The notes under the pieces are model-generated. The model did not search any database, was not told the DNA's origin, and saw only the letters and a program-made list of their open reading frames with translations. Of a stretch of DNA of 64,000 nucleotides, positions 9,723 through 20,398 are shown piece after piece. This stretch comes from Rivihabitans pingtungensis. Its GTDB lineage: Bacteria > Pseudomonadota > Gammaproteobacteria > Burkholderiales > Aquaspirillaceae. Within the stretch, counting starts at the first letter, position 1, and the number at the start of each line of letters is the position of its first letter. The stretch is taken from the NCBI RefSeq assembly GCF_003201855.1, contig NZ_QJKI01000007.1:62001-126000 (forward strand), given 5' to 3'. The translations under genes were made by a program, and so were the position numbers.

Positions 9723-10066
9723 GGACGTGACAGGGAGCAAAAAGTCAGCAAGGCGGCCAGTGTAGCGCCGCTGCGCGCTGCCGAGAAGGCGGGCGCATGC
9801 CGAAAGCAAGCCCGTTTGCCGCGTTTGCACATAAGCGGCTCTCGTATTGGTCGGGCAATTTGGTTAAAATCATGGGCTTTCACCGCTTCAACCGCCTGAT
9901 GGCGGTGTCAAGCGTTGCTGAGCCAGCCGGTTGTGGCCGGTTTGCTCAGCGGCGTTTCGCAGCGCCTTGCATCGTGTCGCCGCCGGCAAAACTGGCTCGC
10001 GAAGCGCATCGGGCACACTGTGGGCCGTGACGTTTTTTCATTTTCACTATCAAGAAGCTACAAGCA
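9723..10066. other. rstA-lysC divergent gap with a strong leader hairpin
   Basis: No gene is supported here. Positions 9917-9950 form a two-part hairpin: GCTGAGC pairs with GCTCAGC and CCGG with CCGG, enclosing a six-base loop. It lies about 115 nt before the lysC start and has no U-run, so it is not a normal terminator; a leader-RNA structure or protein site is possible. It does not match the lysine riboswitch, which is much larger. AT-rich sequence near 9860-9875 is a candidate promoter region. Confidence 0.55.
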
Positions 10067-11293
10067 ATGGCTCTTATCGTTCAGAAATACGGCGGCACGT
10101 CGGTGGGCACCACTGACCGCATCAAGAACGTCGCCCGCCGCGTGGCCAAATGGCAGGCCCAAGGCCACCAGGTGGTGGTGGTGGTGTCCGCAATGAGCGG
10201 CGAAACCAACCGCCTGATCGCCATGGCCCGTGAAATCCAGGCCAACCCCGATCCGCGCGAACTTGACGTGATCGCCTCCACCGGCGAGCAGGTCACCATC
10301 GGCCTGCTGTCGATGGCGCTCAAGGACATCGGCGTGGACGCGGTCAGCTACACCGGCTGGCAAATGCCGATGATCACCGACAGCGCCTACACCAAGGCCC
10401 GCATCCAGTCGATCGACGACAAGCGCATGCGCGCCGATCTGGACGCCGGTCGCGTGGTGGTGGTGGCCGGTTTCCAGGGCATCGACGAATCCGGCAGCCT
10501 GACCACGCTGGGCCGTGGCGGCTCGGACACTTCCGCCGTGGCGATTGCCGCCGCGCTGAAGGCCGACGAATGCCAGATTTACACCGACGTGGATGGCGTG
10601 TACACCACCGATCCGCGCGTGGTGCCGGAAGCCCGCAAGCTGTCCACCATCACCTTCGAAGAAATGCTGGAAATGGCCAGCCTGGGTTCGAAAGTGCTGC
10701 AAATCCGCTCGGTGGAATTCGCCGGCAAGTACAAAGTCAAGCTGCGCGTCCTGTCCTCCTTTGAAGAAGAGGGCGAGGGCACGCTGATTACGTTTGAGGA
10801 AGACGAAAACATGGAAAAAGCCGTTGTCTCCGGCATTGCCTTTGATCGCAACGAAGCTCGCATCAACGTCAAGGGCGTGCCTGACAAACCGGGCATCGCT
10901 TACCAAATCCTGGGCCCGGTGGCTGACGCCAATATCGAAGTGGACATGATCATCCAGAACATGGGTGAATCCGGCACCACCGATTTCTCGTTCACCGTGC
11001 CGCGCGGCGAATACCAAAAGGCACTGACCATTCTGCGCGACGTGCAAACTCACGTTGGCGCCGCCAAGGTGGACGGCGACGACAAGATCGCCAAGGTGTC
11101 CATCATCGGCGTGGGCATGCGCTCGCACACCGGCATCGCCTCCACCATGTTCCGCACCCTGGCTGAAGAAGGCATCAACATCCAGATGATCTCCACCTCG
11201 GAAATCAAGGTGTCGGTGCTGATCGACGAAAAATATCTGGAACTGGGCGTGCGCGTGTTGCACAAAGCCTTCGGTCTGGACCAGGCGCAGTAA
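10067..11293 (+). CDS. lysC: Aspartokinase
   Basis: A 408-residue cytoplasmic enzyme that phosphorylates aspartate, the first step towards lysine, threonine, methionine and diaminopimelate. The kinase core begins [13 protein letters not shown] and includes [16 protein letters not shown] and the [13 protein letters not shown] segment. Two C-terminal ACT domains (from about residue 265) are the usual site of feedback by lysine and threonine; the segments [18 protein letters not shown] and [18 protein letters not shown] belong to them. Length fits the single-function class found in beta-proteobacteria. It stands alone, and a tRNA cluster with its own promoter follows directly. Confidence 0.97.
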   Translation: MALIVQKYGGTSVGTTDRIKNVARRVAKWQAQGHQVVVVVSAMSGETNRLIAMAREIQANPDPRELDVIASTGEQVTIGLLSMALKDIGVDAVSYTGWQMPMITDSAYTKARIQSIDDKRMRADLDAGRVVVVAGFQGIDESGSLTTLGRGGSDTSAVAIAAALKADECQIYTDVDGVYTTDPRVVPEARKLSTITFEEMLEMASLGSKVLQIRSVEFAGKYKVKLRVLSSFEEEGEGTLITFEEDENMEKAVVSGIAFDRNEARINVKGVPDKPGIAYQILGPVADANIEVDMIIQNMGESGTTDFSFTVPRGEYQKALTILRDVQTHVGAAKVDGDDKIAKVSIIGVGMRSHTGIASTMFRTLAEEGINIQMISTSEIKVSVLIDEKYLELGVRVLHKAFGLDQAQ

Positions 11294-11310
11294 GATTTTG
11301 CACTGAACTG

Positions 11311-11339
11311 TTGACATGAGAGAGGCGGGCGCGTATAGT
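11311..11339 (+). promoter_or_regulatory. Sigma-70 promoter of the tRNA-Ser/Arg/Glu cluster
   Basis: TTGACA, 17-bp spacer, TATAGT: a perfect -35 and near-perfect -10. The first tRNA begins 15 nt after the -10, so the precursor has a very short 5' leader. Confidence 0.9.
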
Positions 11340-11353
11340 TCGCATCTCTCGAC

Positions 11354-11447
11354 GGAGAAATGGCCGAGTGGTCGAAGGCACTTCCCTGCTAAGGAAGCAT
11401 ACGGGCTTAAACCTGTATCGAGGGTTCGAATCCCTCTTTCTCCGCCA
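11354..11447 (+). tRNA. tRNA-Ser (GCT)
   Basis: A 94-nt class II tRNA with a long variable arm. The acceptor GGAGAAA pairs with TTTCTCC, the anticodon loop is CTGCTAA, the T-arm contains GGTTCGAATCC, and CCA is encoded. It reads AGC/AGU codons. First gene of a three-tRNA operon. Confidence 0.97.
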
Positions 11448-11453
11448 GACAGC

Positions 11454-11530
11454 GCATCCGTAGCTCAGTTGGATAGAGTATCTGGCTACGAACCAGAGGG
11501 TCGGGCGTTCGAATCGCTCCGGATGCGCCA
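11454..11530 (+). tRNA. tRNA-Arg (ACG)
   Basis: A 77-nt tRNA. The acceptor GCATCCG pairs with CGGATGC, the discriminator is G, and CCA is encoded. The anticodon ACG (in GGCTACGAACC) is normally edited to ICG and reads CGN codons. It is 6 nt after tRNA-Ser. Confidence 0.97.
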
Positions 11531-11534
11531 GCAA

Positions 11535-11610
11535 GTCCCCATCGTCTAGAGGCCTAGGACACCGCCCTTTCACGGCGATAACCGGGGTTCGAATCCCCGT
11601 GGGGACGCCA
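11535..11610 (+). tRNA. tRNA-Glu (TTC)
   Basis: A 76-nt tRNA. The acceptor GTCCCCA pairs with TGGGGAC, the anticodon is TTC in CCTTTCACG, and CCA is encoded. It begins 4 nt after tRNA-Arg and is last in the operon. Confidence 0.97.
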
Positions 11611-11620
11611 CTGATTCGAC

Positions 11621-11651
11621 AAAAAAGCCTTCGCTTTGCGAAGGCTTTTTT
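11621..11651 (+). terminator. Terminator of the tRNA operon
   Basis: The stem GCCTTCGC/GCGAAGGC with a short TTT loop is followed by TTTTTT and preceded by AAAAAA, 10 nt after tRNA-Glu. Confidence 0.93.
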
Positions 11652-11889
11652 GCGTCTGTACTCCCCTGTTTTTCGCCCCATTTTCTGTGGTGATGCCCTG
11701 CCCCTGGCGCAATCCGCCCCACCCAACGCCATCCCGCCGCGCTCACTGTTAAATTTATATTCATTAAAAACAAGGCCTTGCTGCATCGCAGCACAACACA
11801 AAAACCCACTGAAAACCCTACTGCCAGCATGTGCAAACCATGACATAAGCGTTATGATTGACGTTTGTCGATAACGTCGGAGAGCACGC

Positions 11890-13698
11890 ATGAGCCGCTT
11901 TGATTTTCTGCATCCCCCATTTGACGTGCTGACCGCCGGTGAGCGCGACCAGGTGGAAAAAGCGGTTGATATCGTGTTCCACCCCAACGAAGACGTCATC
12001 CTCGCCCCCGGCCAGTCGGTGGATGCCCTGTATATGGTGATCAAGGGCATTGTCCGCGAAGTCTCCGACGATGGCGAAATCATCGCCGTCTACCACAGCA
12101 ACGACACCTTCGACGCCCGCGCGCTGATTGCCGGGCAATCCGTCCACCGTTTTGAAGTGCACGAAGAAGCCCTGGTGTTCTCGCTGCCCAAAGAACTGGT
12201 GATGGGGCTGATCGAATCCAACCCGGTGTTTGGCGCGTTTTTCTTCCAGAGCGTGTCCGAAAAATTCTCCGCCATGGCCCAGCGCTCGGGCAACCGCGAG
12301 CTGCAAACCCTGCTCACCGCCACCGTGCGTGAAGCCTGTGTGAAAACCCCGGTGTTTCTCGATGGCGCACAAACCGTGCTGGACGCCGCCCAGGCGATGA
12401 AGCGCCACCGCGCCAAGTCTATTCTGGTGCGCGCGGGCGAACGCATCGGCATTTTCACCGCCAGCGATTTTCGCGACATCATCCTCACCGGTACCCCGGC
12501 CAGCGCCACACTGGCCGACACCGCGCACTTCAATCTGGTGACCACAGACTCCGGCGACTATCTGTTCAACGCCCTGCTGACCATGACCCGCCACAATATC
12601 CAGCGCGTGGTCGTCACCGAAAACGGCCAGCCCACCGGCGTGCTGGAGCAAATCGACCTGCTGTCGTATTTCTCCAACCACTCGCACCTGATTGCCCAGC
12701 AAATCGAGCTGGCCGACTCGCTGGACACCCTGAAGAGCGTGGCCGCACAGATCGACCGGCTGGTAGGCGTGCTGTCCAGCCACGGCGTGAAAGCCCCGCA
12801 ACTGGCGCGGCTGGTGCAAACACTGAACGCCCAGCTGTTTGCCCGCGCCTGGAAGCTGATCGCCCCGGAAGAGCTGGTGGAAAACAGCTGCCTGATCGTG
12901 ATGGGCAGCGAAGGCCGTGGCGAACAAATCATCAAGACCGACCAGGACAATGCGCTGATTCTGCGCGATGGCTTCAGCCACCCCTACCTGGAAGACGCCT
13001 GCGCGCGCTTCTCGGAAGTGCTGATCGAATTTGGCTACCCGCCCTGTCCGGGGCAAATCATGGTCAACAACCCGCTGTGGCGCAAACCGCAGGGCGAATT
13101 CCAAGATCAACTCTACCGCTGGGTGTACCTGCCGGACGCCGACGCGCAAATGAACCTGGCCATTTTTGTCGATGCCGAAGCCGTGGCCGGCGACGCGGCG
13201 CTGTTGCTCCAGGCCAAGGACTATCTGCGCTCGATCATGTCGGACGATGTCGGGTTTTTCCTGCGCTTTGCCCGCGCCATCGAGCAGTTCGACACCCCGC
13301 TGGGCCTGTTCTCGCAGTTGCTGACCAAGTCGCAAGGCGGTGTGGCCACGCTGGACCTGAAAAAAGGCGGCATCTTCCCCATCGTGCACGGTATTCGCGC
13401 CATGGCGCTGGAGTACAAACTGGAAGCCAGCAACACACTGGAGCGTATCAAGCTGCTGGTGGATCAGGGCAATCTGGAATCCCAACTGGGCCACGACACC
13501 GCCGAGGCACTGGGTTTCTTGCTGGAAATGCGCCTGAAAGCCGGGCTGGATATGCTGGCCAACGGCAAGACGCCGAGCAATCAGATTCAGCCAGACCGGC
13601 TGTCCACGCTGGAGCGCGACTTGCTCAAGGACGCGCTGGCGGTGGTCAAACGCTTCAAGACCACCATTCGCCACCACTTCAAGATGACCGGGTTCTGA
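11890..13698 (+). CDS. CNB-CBS-DUF294 nucleotidyltransferase-like signalling protein
   Basis: A 602-residue cytoplasmic protein. Residues about 10-130 form a cyclic-nucleotide-binding-like domain. Residues about 150-262 hold two CBS motifs (KSILVRAGERIGIFTASDFRDII and RVVVTENG...VLEQIDLL regions). The nucleotidyltransferase domain has GSEGRGEQ at 339-346 and the metal-binding D351/D353 in KTDQDNALI, as in GlnD/DUF294 proteins. A helical substrate-binding-like C-terminus follows. The architecture suggests an enzyme or regulator that senses nucleotides and modifies a partner; the substrate is unknown. An exonuclease gene starts 2 nt after its stop, and the same neighbour pair is common, so they probably act together. 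Confidence 0.9.
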   Translation: MSRFDFLHPPFDVLTAGERDQVEKAVDIVFHPNEDVILAPGQSVDALYMVIKGIVREVSDDGEIIAVYHSNDTFDARALIAGQSVHRFEVHEEALVFSLPKELVMGLIESNPVFGAFFFQSVSEKFSAMAQRSGNRELQTLLTATVREACVKTPVFLDGAQTVLDAAQAMKRHRAKSILVRAGERIGIFTASDFRDIILTGTPASATLADTAHFNLVTTDSGDYLFNALLTMTRHNIQRVVVTENGQPTGVLEQIDLLSYFSNHSHLIAQQIELADSLDTLKSVAAQIDRLVGVLSSHGVKAPQLARLVQTLNAQLFARAWKLIAPEELVENSCLIVMGSEGRGEQIIKTDQDNALILRDGFSHPYLEDACARFSEVLIEFGYPPCPGQIMVNNPLWRKPQGEFQDQLYRWVYLPDADAQMNLAIFVDAEAVAGDAALLLQAKDYLRSIMSDDVGFFLRFARAIEQFDTPLGLFSQLLTKSQGGVATLDLKKGGIFPIVHGIRAMALEYKLEASNTLERIKLLVDQGNLESQLGHDTAEALGFLLEMRLKAGLDMLANGKTPSNQIQPDRLSTLERDLLKDALAVVKRFKTTIRHHFKMTGF

Positions 13699-13699
13699 T

Positions 13700-14311
13700 A
13701 TGCTGGCCGCGCTGAAAACTGCCTGGGCGCGCAAGCGCCTGTCCTCTCCCGACTATGCCCACCTGTTCGACGGCCACCCCGACGAAATGGTCAGCGTCGA
13801 TTGCGAAACCACCAGCCTGAACGTGCGCGAAGCCGAGCTATTGTCGATTGGCGCGGTGCGCATTCGCGGCAACCGCGTGCTGACCAGCGAATCGTTTTAT
13901 ATGCTGGTCAAACCCGAACGCCTGCCTGAAGGCGCCAGCGTGGCGGTGCACGGTCTGCGCCCGATTGATGTCTCCAATGGCGTGCCGCCGATGGAGGCGG
14001 TGAAGGCACTGCTGGACTTTATCGGCGGCCGCCCGCTGGTTGGCTACTATCTGGAATACGACGTCGGGGTGCTGAACAAATACGTCAAAGGCCTGCTGAA
14101 TATCGGCCTGCCGCAACAGCAGATCGAAGTCTCCGGCCTGTATTACGACTGGAAACTCAAGCAAAACCCGGATGCTTACATCGACCTGCGCTTGCAGCCG
14201 ATGCTGGACGAGCTGGAAATCCCCACCCTGGCGCGCCACGATGCGCTGAACGACGCCATCACCGCGGCGATGATCCTGCTGGCTATGCGCCAGCGCGGGG
14301 CGAAAGTATAG
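13700..14311 (+). CDS. DEDDh 3'-5' exonuclease
   Basis: A 203-residue protein of the DNA polymerase III epsilon/RNase T fold. Exo I is VDCETTS with D34 and E36, Exo II is in GYYLEYDVGVLNKY, and Exo III is RHDALNDA with the His and Asp of the DEDDh type. It has no polymerase or GIY-YIG extension. Its ATG lies 2 nt after the stop of the CNB-CBS-DUF294 gene, so they are co-transcribed. A role in nucleic-acid trimming or repair is inferred from the fold; whether it prefers DNA or RNA cannot be read from sequence. Confidence 0.92.
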   Translation: MLAALKTAWARKRLSSPDYAHLFDGHPDEMVSVDCETTSLNVREAELLSIGAVRIRGNRVLTSESFYMLVKPERLPEGASVAVHGLRPIDVSNGVPPMEAVKALLDFIGGRPLVGYYLEYDVGVLNKYVKGLLNIGLPQQQIEVSGLYYDWKLKQNPDAYIDLRLQPMLDELEIPTLARHDALNDAITAAMILLAMRQRGAKV

Positions 14312-14383
14312 CCCGCGCCTGGCTTGTATTGGGATTGAACTGACTCTGCAGACGCCGCACCAGCGACAACAGACTTGCGCCAT

Positions 14384-14414
14384 AAAAAAACCGCCGCGTC
14401 AGTTGACGCGGCGG
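14384..14414 (-). terminator. htpG terminator (leftward)
   Basis: The stem CCGCCGCGTC/GACGCGGCGG with a 4-base loop is preceded in the plus strand by AAAAAAA, giving a U-run for leftward transcripts. Confidence 0.92.
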
Positions 14415-14441
14415 CGAGGCGCGGGCGGGGTGTCAGCGCAA

Positions 14442-16343
14442 TCAGGCCGACAATTCCAGCATCAGCGCGTTGATGCGTTTAACAAAGCCGGCCGGGTCGC
14501 TCAGTTGGCCGCCTTCGGCCAGCAGCGCCTGATCAAACACGATGTGGGCGAGGTCGGCAAAGCGGGTGTCCTGGCTGCGCGAGGCGTCGAGCTTTTTCAC
14601 CAGCGGGTGTTCCGGGTTGATTTCCAGAATCGGCTTGCTCACCGGCACGTCCTGGCCGGCGGCCTTGAGCATGCGCTGCAAGTGGTTGCTCATGGCGAAT
14701 TCGTCCACCACCAGGCAGGCGGGCGATTCGGTCAGGCGGTGGGTGACGCGCACTTCCTTGACGGTGTCTTTCAGCGTGTCGCTCAACGCGTCCACCAGCG
14801 GTTTCATCGCTTCTTCGCTGGCTTTCTGGCTGGCTTTTTCGCTTTCGTCTTCCAGCGCGCCCAAGTCCAGCGCGCCGCGCGCCACCGACACCAGGTTCTT
14901 GCCGTCGAACTCGGTCAGGTGCGAGGTCACCCATTCGTCCACGCGGTCGGTCAGCAGCAGCACTTCCACGCCCTTCTTGCGGAACACTTCCAGGTGCGGG
15001 CTGGCCAGGGCGGCGGTGTAGCTGTCGGCGGTCAGATAGTAAATCTTGTCCTGCTCCGGCTTCATGCGACCCAGGTAGTCTGCCAGGCTGACGGTTTGCC
15101 CATCGTTGCCGGTGTGGGTGGAGGCAAAGCGCAGCAGTTTGGCGATGCGCTCGCGGTTGGCAAAGTCCTCGCCCACGCCTTCTTTCAGCACCTGGCCGAA
15201 TTCTTTCCAGAAGGTGGCGAACTTGTCGGCCTGGTTTTCCGCCAGGTCTTCCAGCATGGCCAGCACTTTTTTCACGCAGCCGGCGCGGATGGCGTCGATG
15301 TCTTTATTGCCTTGCAGCAGCTCGCGGCTGACGTTCAGCGGCAGGTCGGCCGAATCAATCACCCCGCGCACAAAGCGCAGGTATTGCGGCATCAGCTTGT
15401 CGGCGTCGTCCATGATGAACACGCGGCGCACATACAGCTTCACGCCGTGGCGGGCGTCGCGGTCATACAGATCAAACGGCGCGCGCGCCGGCAGGTAGAG
15501 CAGTTGGGTGTATTCCTGACGGCCTTCCACCCGCGCGTGCGTCCAGGCCAGCGGGTCGCTGTAGTCGTGGGCGACGTGCTGGTAAAACGCCTTGTATTCT
15601 TCGTCGGTGATTTCGCTCTTGGCGCGCGCCCACAGGGCCGAGGCCTTGTTCACCGTCTCCCAGCCGGCCGGCTGGGTTTCCTTGCCGTCTTCGTCGGTGA
15701 CGGCGGCAGTGGGCATTTCGATCGGCAGGGTGATGTGGTCGGAGTACTTGCGGATGATTTGCTTGAGCCGCCATTCGTCCAGCAGTTCGTCCTCGCCTTC
15801 GCGCAGGTGCAGCACGATATGCGTGCCACGCGGGGCGTCGGTGGTTTCCAGCGTGTAGTCGCCTTCGCCGCTGGATTCCCAGCGCACGCCTTCGCTGGCC
15901 GGCAGGCCGGCGCGGCGGGTGGTCAGCGTGACTTTGTCGGCGACGATAAAGGCTGAATAAAAGCCCACGCCAAACTGGCCAATCAGGTTGGCGTCCTTGC
16001 GCGCGTCGCCGGTGAGTTTTTCAAAGAAGGCGCGGGTGCCGGATTTGGCGATGGTGCCGATATTGTCGATCACCTCATCGCGGCTCATGCCGATGCCGTT
16101 GTCGATCAGGGTCAGCGTGCGCGCCTCGCGGTCCACGCTCAGGCGGATGCGCAGCTCGCTGTCCTGCTCGTAGAAATCCGGCTTGTCCAGGGCTTCAAAG
16201 CGCAGCTTGTCGGCAGCGTCCGAGGCATTGGAAATGAGTTCACGCAGGAAAATTTCCTTGTCCGAATACAAGGAGTGAATCATCAACTGCAACAGTTGTT
16301 TGACTTCTGCCTGGAATCCGAGGGTTTCCTTTTGAGTGCTCAT
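14442..16343 (-). CDS. htpG: Hsp90-family chaperone HtpG
   Basis: A 633-residue cytoplasmic ATP-dependent chaperone, normal for HtpG. The start is [20 protein letters not shown]; an in-frame upstream extension (to 16424) is discarded. GHKL ATPase motifs are present: [24 protein letters not shown] and [11 protein letters not shown]. The middle and C-terminal dimerisation domains follow to the end. It is a single gene with its own terminator. A heat-shock promoter would be expected in the 158-nt gap upstream, but I did not identify one. Confidence 0.98.
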   Translation of the reverse strand: MSTQKETLGFQAEVKQLLQLMIHSLYSDKEIFLRELISNASDAADKLRFEALDKPDFYEQDSELRIRLSVDREARTLTLIDNGIGMSRDEVIDNIGTIAKSGTRAFFEKLTGDARKDANLIGQFGVGFYSAFIVADKVTLTTRRAGLPASEGVRWESSGEGDYTLETTDAPRGTHIVLHLREGEDELLDEWRLKQIIRKYSDHITLPIEMPTAAVTDEDGKETQPAGWETVNKASALWARAKSEITDEEYKAFYQHVAHDYSDPLAWTHARVEGRQEYTQLLYLPARAPFDLYDRDARHGVKLYVRRVFIMDDADKLMPQYLRFVRGVIDSADLPLNVSRELLQGNKDIDAIRAGCVKKVLAMLEDLAENQADKFATFWKEFGQVLKEGVGEDFANRERIAKLLRFASTHTGNDGQTVSLADYLGRMKPEQDKIYYLTADSYTAALASPHLEVFRKKGVEVLLLTDRVDEWVTSHLTEFDGKNLVSVARGALDLGALEDESEKASQKASEEAMKPLVDALSDTLKDTVKEVRVTHRLTESPACLVVDEFAMSNHLQRMLKAAGQDVPVSKPILEINPEHPLVKKLDASRSQDTRFADLAHIVFDQALLAEGGQLSDPAGFVKRINALMLELSA

Positions 16344-16502
16344 GATGTGCTTGATGTCGTGGTTGAGTGAAGACCTTTCGCAAATAGGGGGCATGTGACG
16401 AATTTCAATGCCTGACGCAGACAAAATATGCAGGATAGAACCATGCGGCTGCGCGCGGGATGAAGCCCTGCTCAGCGCCCAGGAAGATCTTGTCAGGCAC
16501 GC

Positions 16503-17453
16503 TTACGGAAACTCAGCCAGCCATTGCGCCACCACATCATCCGGGTAACCACGGTGAAAATGCCGACGCCATGGATAGGCTGGCTGACCGCTGCCGTCCC
16601 TGAGCTTGATTTGCGAGGTAGGGCACACCACCTTGGCCGGCACGCCAGCGGCCACCATATCGGCCTCGACATCACGCGCCACCGAGCTGTGCGCGCCAAT
16701 CAGCACGCCTTCGTGAATGGTCACGCCCGGCAGCACCACCGACAGCGTGGCGATGGCCACGAAATCCTTGACTGTCACCCCCAGCATCATGTCGCTGGGT
16801 GGATGCGGGTCGTTGGTCAGCACCACATACGGGAAGATCCACACATAGTTGCCGATTTTGGAATGCTGGCCGATGTGTACATTGCTGTGAAAACGCACAT
16901 GGTTGCCAATCTCGCAGCTGCCCTGAATGTCCGACAAAGTGCCGATCTGCAGATTGGCGCCAGCATGAGTGGCTTCGCGCACGGTAACCCGATGGCCAGT
17001 GACCAGACGATCGCCAAACGACGATCCGGCATAAAACACCGAATGACTGCGAATCAGGCTGTCCCGACCAATAGTCAGCGGGCCACTGGCGCCACGAAAC
17101 ACCGGATGCCCCAGCTCGCAATGCGAGCCAATCACCGTATTGTCACCAATACAGACATTGGCATGAATGACGGTGTACGGGCCGACGGTGACATTGGCGC
17201 CCAGTTGAGCCTCAGGATGAATGATGGCGCTGGGATGAATCGACAGCAGGCCAGCTTCACGCTGGGCACGTTGCTCGACCAACCCGGCTACCCAAGTGCT
17301 TTTATCCTGGCTAAGGATGTCCAGCGTGCGTCGTTCGCTGGCAGGGTTCAACGCCACGGCCGCGCGCAGCATTTCGTCGTTCGACTGCGCCAGCGCATGC
17401 AGGGTGTCTGCTGGGGTGTCCTGGCTGTTGGCCAGACTAAGATCCGGATGCAT
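16503..17453 (-). CDS. Left-handed beta-helix (hexapeptide) acyltransferase
   Basis: A 316-residue protein. Residues 1 to about 70 are helical and not recognised. From about 72 there are many hexapeptide turns (IHPSAIIHPEAQLGANVTVG, IGDNTVIG, IGRDSLI, IGNHVRFHSNVHIG), ending with the CoA-site-like AGVPAKVV. This is the LbetaH fold of sugar or amino-acid O/N-acyltransferases, which trimerise with active sites between subunits. The catalytic His cannot be assigned with confidence, though NDPHPPSD resembles the loop of related acetyltransferases. The start has GGAGAAG upstream. No sugar-pathway genes are adjacent, so the acceptor is unknown. Confidence 0.85.
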   Translation of the reverse strand: MHPDLSLANSQDTPADTLHALAQSNDEMLRAAVALNPASERRTLDILSQDKSTWVAGLVEQRAQREAGLLSIHPSAIIHPEAQLGANVTVGPYTVIHANVCIGDNTVIGSHCELGHPVFRGASGPLTIGRDSLIRSHSVFYAGSSFGDRLVTGHRVTVREATHAGANLQIGTLSDIQGSCEIGNHVRFHSNVHIGQHSKIGNYVWIFPYVVLTNDPHPPSDMMLGVTVKDFVAIATLSVVLPGVTIHEGVLIGAHSSVARDVEADMVAAGVPAKVVCPTSQIKLRDGSGQPAYPWRRHFHRGYPDDVVAQWLAEFP

Positions 17454-17662
17454 AGGGCTTCTCCGTGAAAGGCCCAATGGGTATATCACATCCGCAGGGG
17501 CCAGAACAATGCGACATGGCCAGGATGGACTCCCGGGACAGTTGACGACAGCCACACGGTCGCGGACACTGCCCGACTGGTTTCGCTGCGGTGCACAAGA
17601 GCCGGCTTGGTGCGTCCGCCAGAGGCATGCCAGAGAAAAAATCAGGAAGCCATCAGGGAAGA

Positions 17663-17739
<77 letters not shown>

Positions 17740-18079
17740 GCAAGAAGGGGGATAGATGGCGAAAACGCCCATCTGACAAGCGTTCACGATTCTAGCATAT
17801 TTTTACTTTTGCGCCACGTGCCCCGTGTCAGCGTCATGTGCCAGTCCGGGCCGCCAAGGATGCGGGAAAAACGCCTGTTCAATTAGGCATGTGCTTTGCT
17901 TTCCCGCACATTACAACAGATAACATTCGAACACGCGTCTTACTCTCGCTGAAAAGCGCCCGGCACAGGGCGTACCAAGCCAGACCGCACCCGGGAAGTG
18001 CGGTCAGCAACATCCCGATGTTGCCTTGGCAGCCAGATTAAGCCGCCCTAAAAAATGCAGACCGAGAGGGAAACTCGAT
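17740..18079. other. Gap between the CAT tRNA and the chemoreceptor
   Basis: No gene is supported. A perfect 8-bp hairpin GACCGCAC/GTGCGGTC with a 7-nt loop lies at 17983-18005 but has no U-run. An ATTCTA at 17789-17794 could be the leftward -10 box (TAGAAT) of the tRNA. No clear sigma-28 promoter was found before the chemoreceptor. Confidence 0.5.
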
Positions 18080-20218
18080 ATGGCACTTGCCAGCATGCGC
18101 ATGGCGCTCAGCGACCGCGAACGACGATGGCTGCCCTGGTTGGGCAAGACCGGCAAACTGTCGATGCGCTGGGCTACCTTCCTGAACCGCCACCGACTGG
18201 AAGGGCTTGAGCAATCATTCACCGGTATTGCCGAAACCCGGGTGAACATCCTGCAACAATGGGCGCAGGAGCAATGGCAGCACCTGGACGCGCTGGCCGA
18301 CCAACTGGCAGAAGGCATGCCGCAGGTGGATGCAGACATCCTGCGTTTTCGCCATCAACTGGCCGATGCCTTTTCCGAGCTATTTGTCATTGATGCGCGT
18401 GGCGTGGTGCTGGCCTCTACCGCCAGCAACCGCGAAGGCCGCCAGGACTTGCCGGCCGCCGCCGTGGCGCGCGGCGTGCAGCAGCGCTTTTTGCACGGCC
18501 CGTATGTCGATCCGGTGACGCTGGCGCTGGGCCCGAGCACGTCCAAATTTCACGACGCCGTCACCCTGATGTTTTATCAGCCGCTGCTGCAAAACGGCCA
18601 GCCGGTGGGCGCCGTGTGCGGCCGCGTGCCCAACGACGTGGTCAGCGACCTGATCCAGCGCGAAGCCGGGCATATCTTTCATGAATCCGGCGACAACTAT
18701 CTGTTCATGGCCAAGTCGGCGTTTGATCCCAACATCGCCCCCGGCACCGCCTTGTCCCGCTCGCGCTTTGAAGACAAAACCTTCTCGCTGGGCGACAACC
18801 TCAAGGACGGCATCCGCACCGCCTGGGGCGTGGTGCGCGTGCAGCAACACACTGAATTTGAACTGGTGTTCAACGACCCGGCCACCGGCCAGCTGCACCC
18901 TGGCGTGCGCGAAACCATCCGCTGTGGCGAGAATCTGTTTGTCACCTACCCCGGCTATTCCGACTACCGGCATATTCCGGTCATCGGCCGGGGGGTCACC
19001 TTCCAGCTGCCGGGCTCGCCCGACACCTGGGGCATGATGTGCGAAGCCGACCTGGAAGAAGTCTACCGCCACCGCACCATCAGTTACCGGCTGACCCGGC
19101 TTTATATCACCACCATGCTCATTACCTGGGCAGCCGCCAGTGGTATGGACGCGGTATTTGATCTGGATTTGCACTATCGTAGTGCAGTTGCGTTAATGGC
19201 GCACTTGTTTGGTGCGTGGCTGTTTCTCACCTTTGGCACCCGCAAGCTGACCAACCGCTTCCGCCAGATGATCCGCATGGTGCGCACCATTGCCGAAGGC
19301 GGGGGCGATTTGCGCCAGCGGCTGGACCGCAGCACCGGCCGCACCGACGAACTCACCGTCATGGCGCAATGGTTCAACAGCTTTATCGACAACCTCGAAG
19401 GGATCGTGCGCCGGGTGATCCACACCTCCAACGAGCTGTCCACCACCAACCAGGTGATGCAGCGCGGCCACCAGGACACCCGCGACACCACCCATTCAGT
19501 GCTGGGTCTGATGGACGATATGTTCGCCTCGCTGGCCGGCCAGATGCGCGAAATCGACGCCGCCAATCTGTCCGCCGTGGAAATGAAGCGGCTGATGCAA
19601 GAGATGATGGAAGCCGCCAGCCAGCAAGTGTCGCTGGTGCGCCAGCGCTCGCAAGGCATCCGCGACTCGGTGGCCGAATCCAGCCGCACGCTGACCCAGC
19701 TGGAAACCAGCACGGTAGAAATCGGCCGCGTGGTGGGCGTGATCAGCGAAATCGCCGACCAGACCAATCTCTTGGCGCTGAACGCGGCGATTGAAGCCGC
19801 CCGCGCGGGTGAACAAGGGCGCGGCTTTGCCGTGGTGGCCGATGAAGTGCGCAAGCTGGCCGAACGCACCAGCAAGGCCACCGGCGAAATTCGCGGCATG
19901 ATCGAAGGCGTGCAAACCCAGGCCCACGGCGCCGTGCAAAGCATGGGGGTGGGCATGCGCGAAATGGAAGAAGGCCTGAAACTGGCCGAAGAAACCGCCT
20001 CGGACAACGGCGAAGTGCATCGGCTGGTCGAACAATTGTTCCACGCCATCGACGGCATCGCCGCCACCAGCCGCGCGCACAACGACAAGGTCAAACAAGT
20101 CAGCGACGCCACGCAAAGCACCAGCCAGGTGCTGGCCGAAACCGGCCACACCACCCAGCAAACGCTGTTTGCCTCCAACCGCCTGCAACAACTGGTCAAT
20201 CAGTTCAAGGTAGGCTAA
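18080..20218 (+). CDS. Methyl-accepting chemotaxis protein
   Basis: A 712-residue chemoreceptor. Residues about 30-330 form a Cache/PAS-like sensory region ([18 protein letters not shown] and later [20 protein letters not shown]). Two adjacent membrane segments follow (about 342-360 and 372-390), then a HAMP-like linker and the signalling domain with the hairpin tip [20 protein letters not shown]. No membrane segment precedes the sensory region, so the sensor may face the cytoplasm. I chose the ATG at 18080 (AGAGGG upstream) over a TTG at 18026. The C-terminus has no CheB/CheR-binding pentapeptide that I can see. No che genes are in the window. Confidence 0.93.
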   Translation: MALASMRMALSDRERRWLPWLGKTGKLSMRWATFLNRHRLEGLEQSFTGIAETRVNILQQWAQEQWQHLDALADQLAEGMPQVDADILRFRHQLADAFSELFVIDARGVVLASTASNREGRQDLPAAAVARGVQQRFLHGPYVDPVTLALGPSTSKFHDAVTLMFYQPLLQNGQPVGAVCGRVPNDVVSDLIQREAGHIFHESGDNYLFMAKSAFDPNIAPGTALSRSRFEDKTFSLGDNLKDGIRTAWGVVRVQQHTEFELVFNDPATGQLHPGVRETIRCGENLFVTYPGYSDYRHIPVIGRGVTFQLPGSPDTWGMMCEADLEEVYRHRTISYRLTRLYITTMLITWAAASGMDAVFDLDLHYRSAVALMAHLFGAWLFLTFGTRKLTNRFRQMIRMVRTIAEGGGDLRQRLDRSTGRTDELTVMAQWFNSFIDNLEGIVRRVIHTSNELSTTNQVMQRGHQDTRDTTHSVLGLMDDMFASLAGQMREIDAANLSAVEMKRLMQEMMEAASQQVSLVRQRSQGIRDSVAESSRTLTQLETSTVEIGRVVGVISEIADQTNLLALNAAIEAARAGEQGRGFAVVADEVRKLAERTSKATGEIRGMIEGVQTQAHGAVQSMGVGMREMEEGLKLAEETASDNGEVHRLVEQLFHAIDGIAATSRAHNDKVKQVSDATQSTSQVLAETGHTTQQTLFASNRLQQLVNQFKVG

Positions 20219-20398
20219 GCGCCAACCCGCCGCGCCACTCCCCGCGCGGCGGGCCTCCCCTGCATCAACCCTCTTTTTTGCCGCCATATTTGGGTGTCGC
20301 AAAATCAATGACTTATTCAACGGCAGAAAAAAAGGGTACACTGCGGCATGCGCTGGAAAAAGCCTGACCAGGCAAAGACTTGGCGCAGAAGCGGTCTA

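Noticed and set aside
11354..11610. tRNA cluster as an integration site
   Set aside because: No integrase gene or duplicated tRNA 3' end was seen nearby.
11818..13734. Long antisense frame opposite the CNB-CBS-DUF294 gene, and similar long frames opposite htpG, the RND pump, the GGDEF/EAL gene and the suc genes
   Set aside because: These are GC-driven shadow frames; the opposite strand encodes well-recognised proteins and the shadows have low-complexity His/Arg/Gly compositions.
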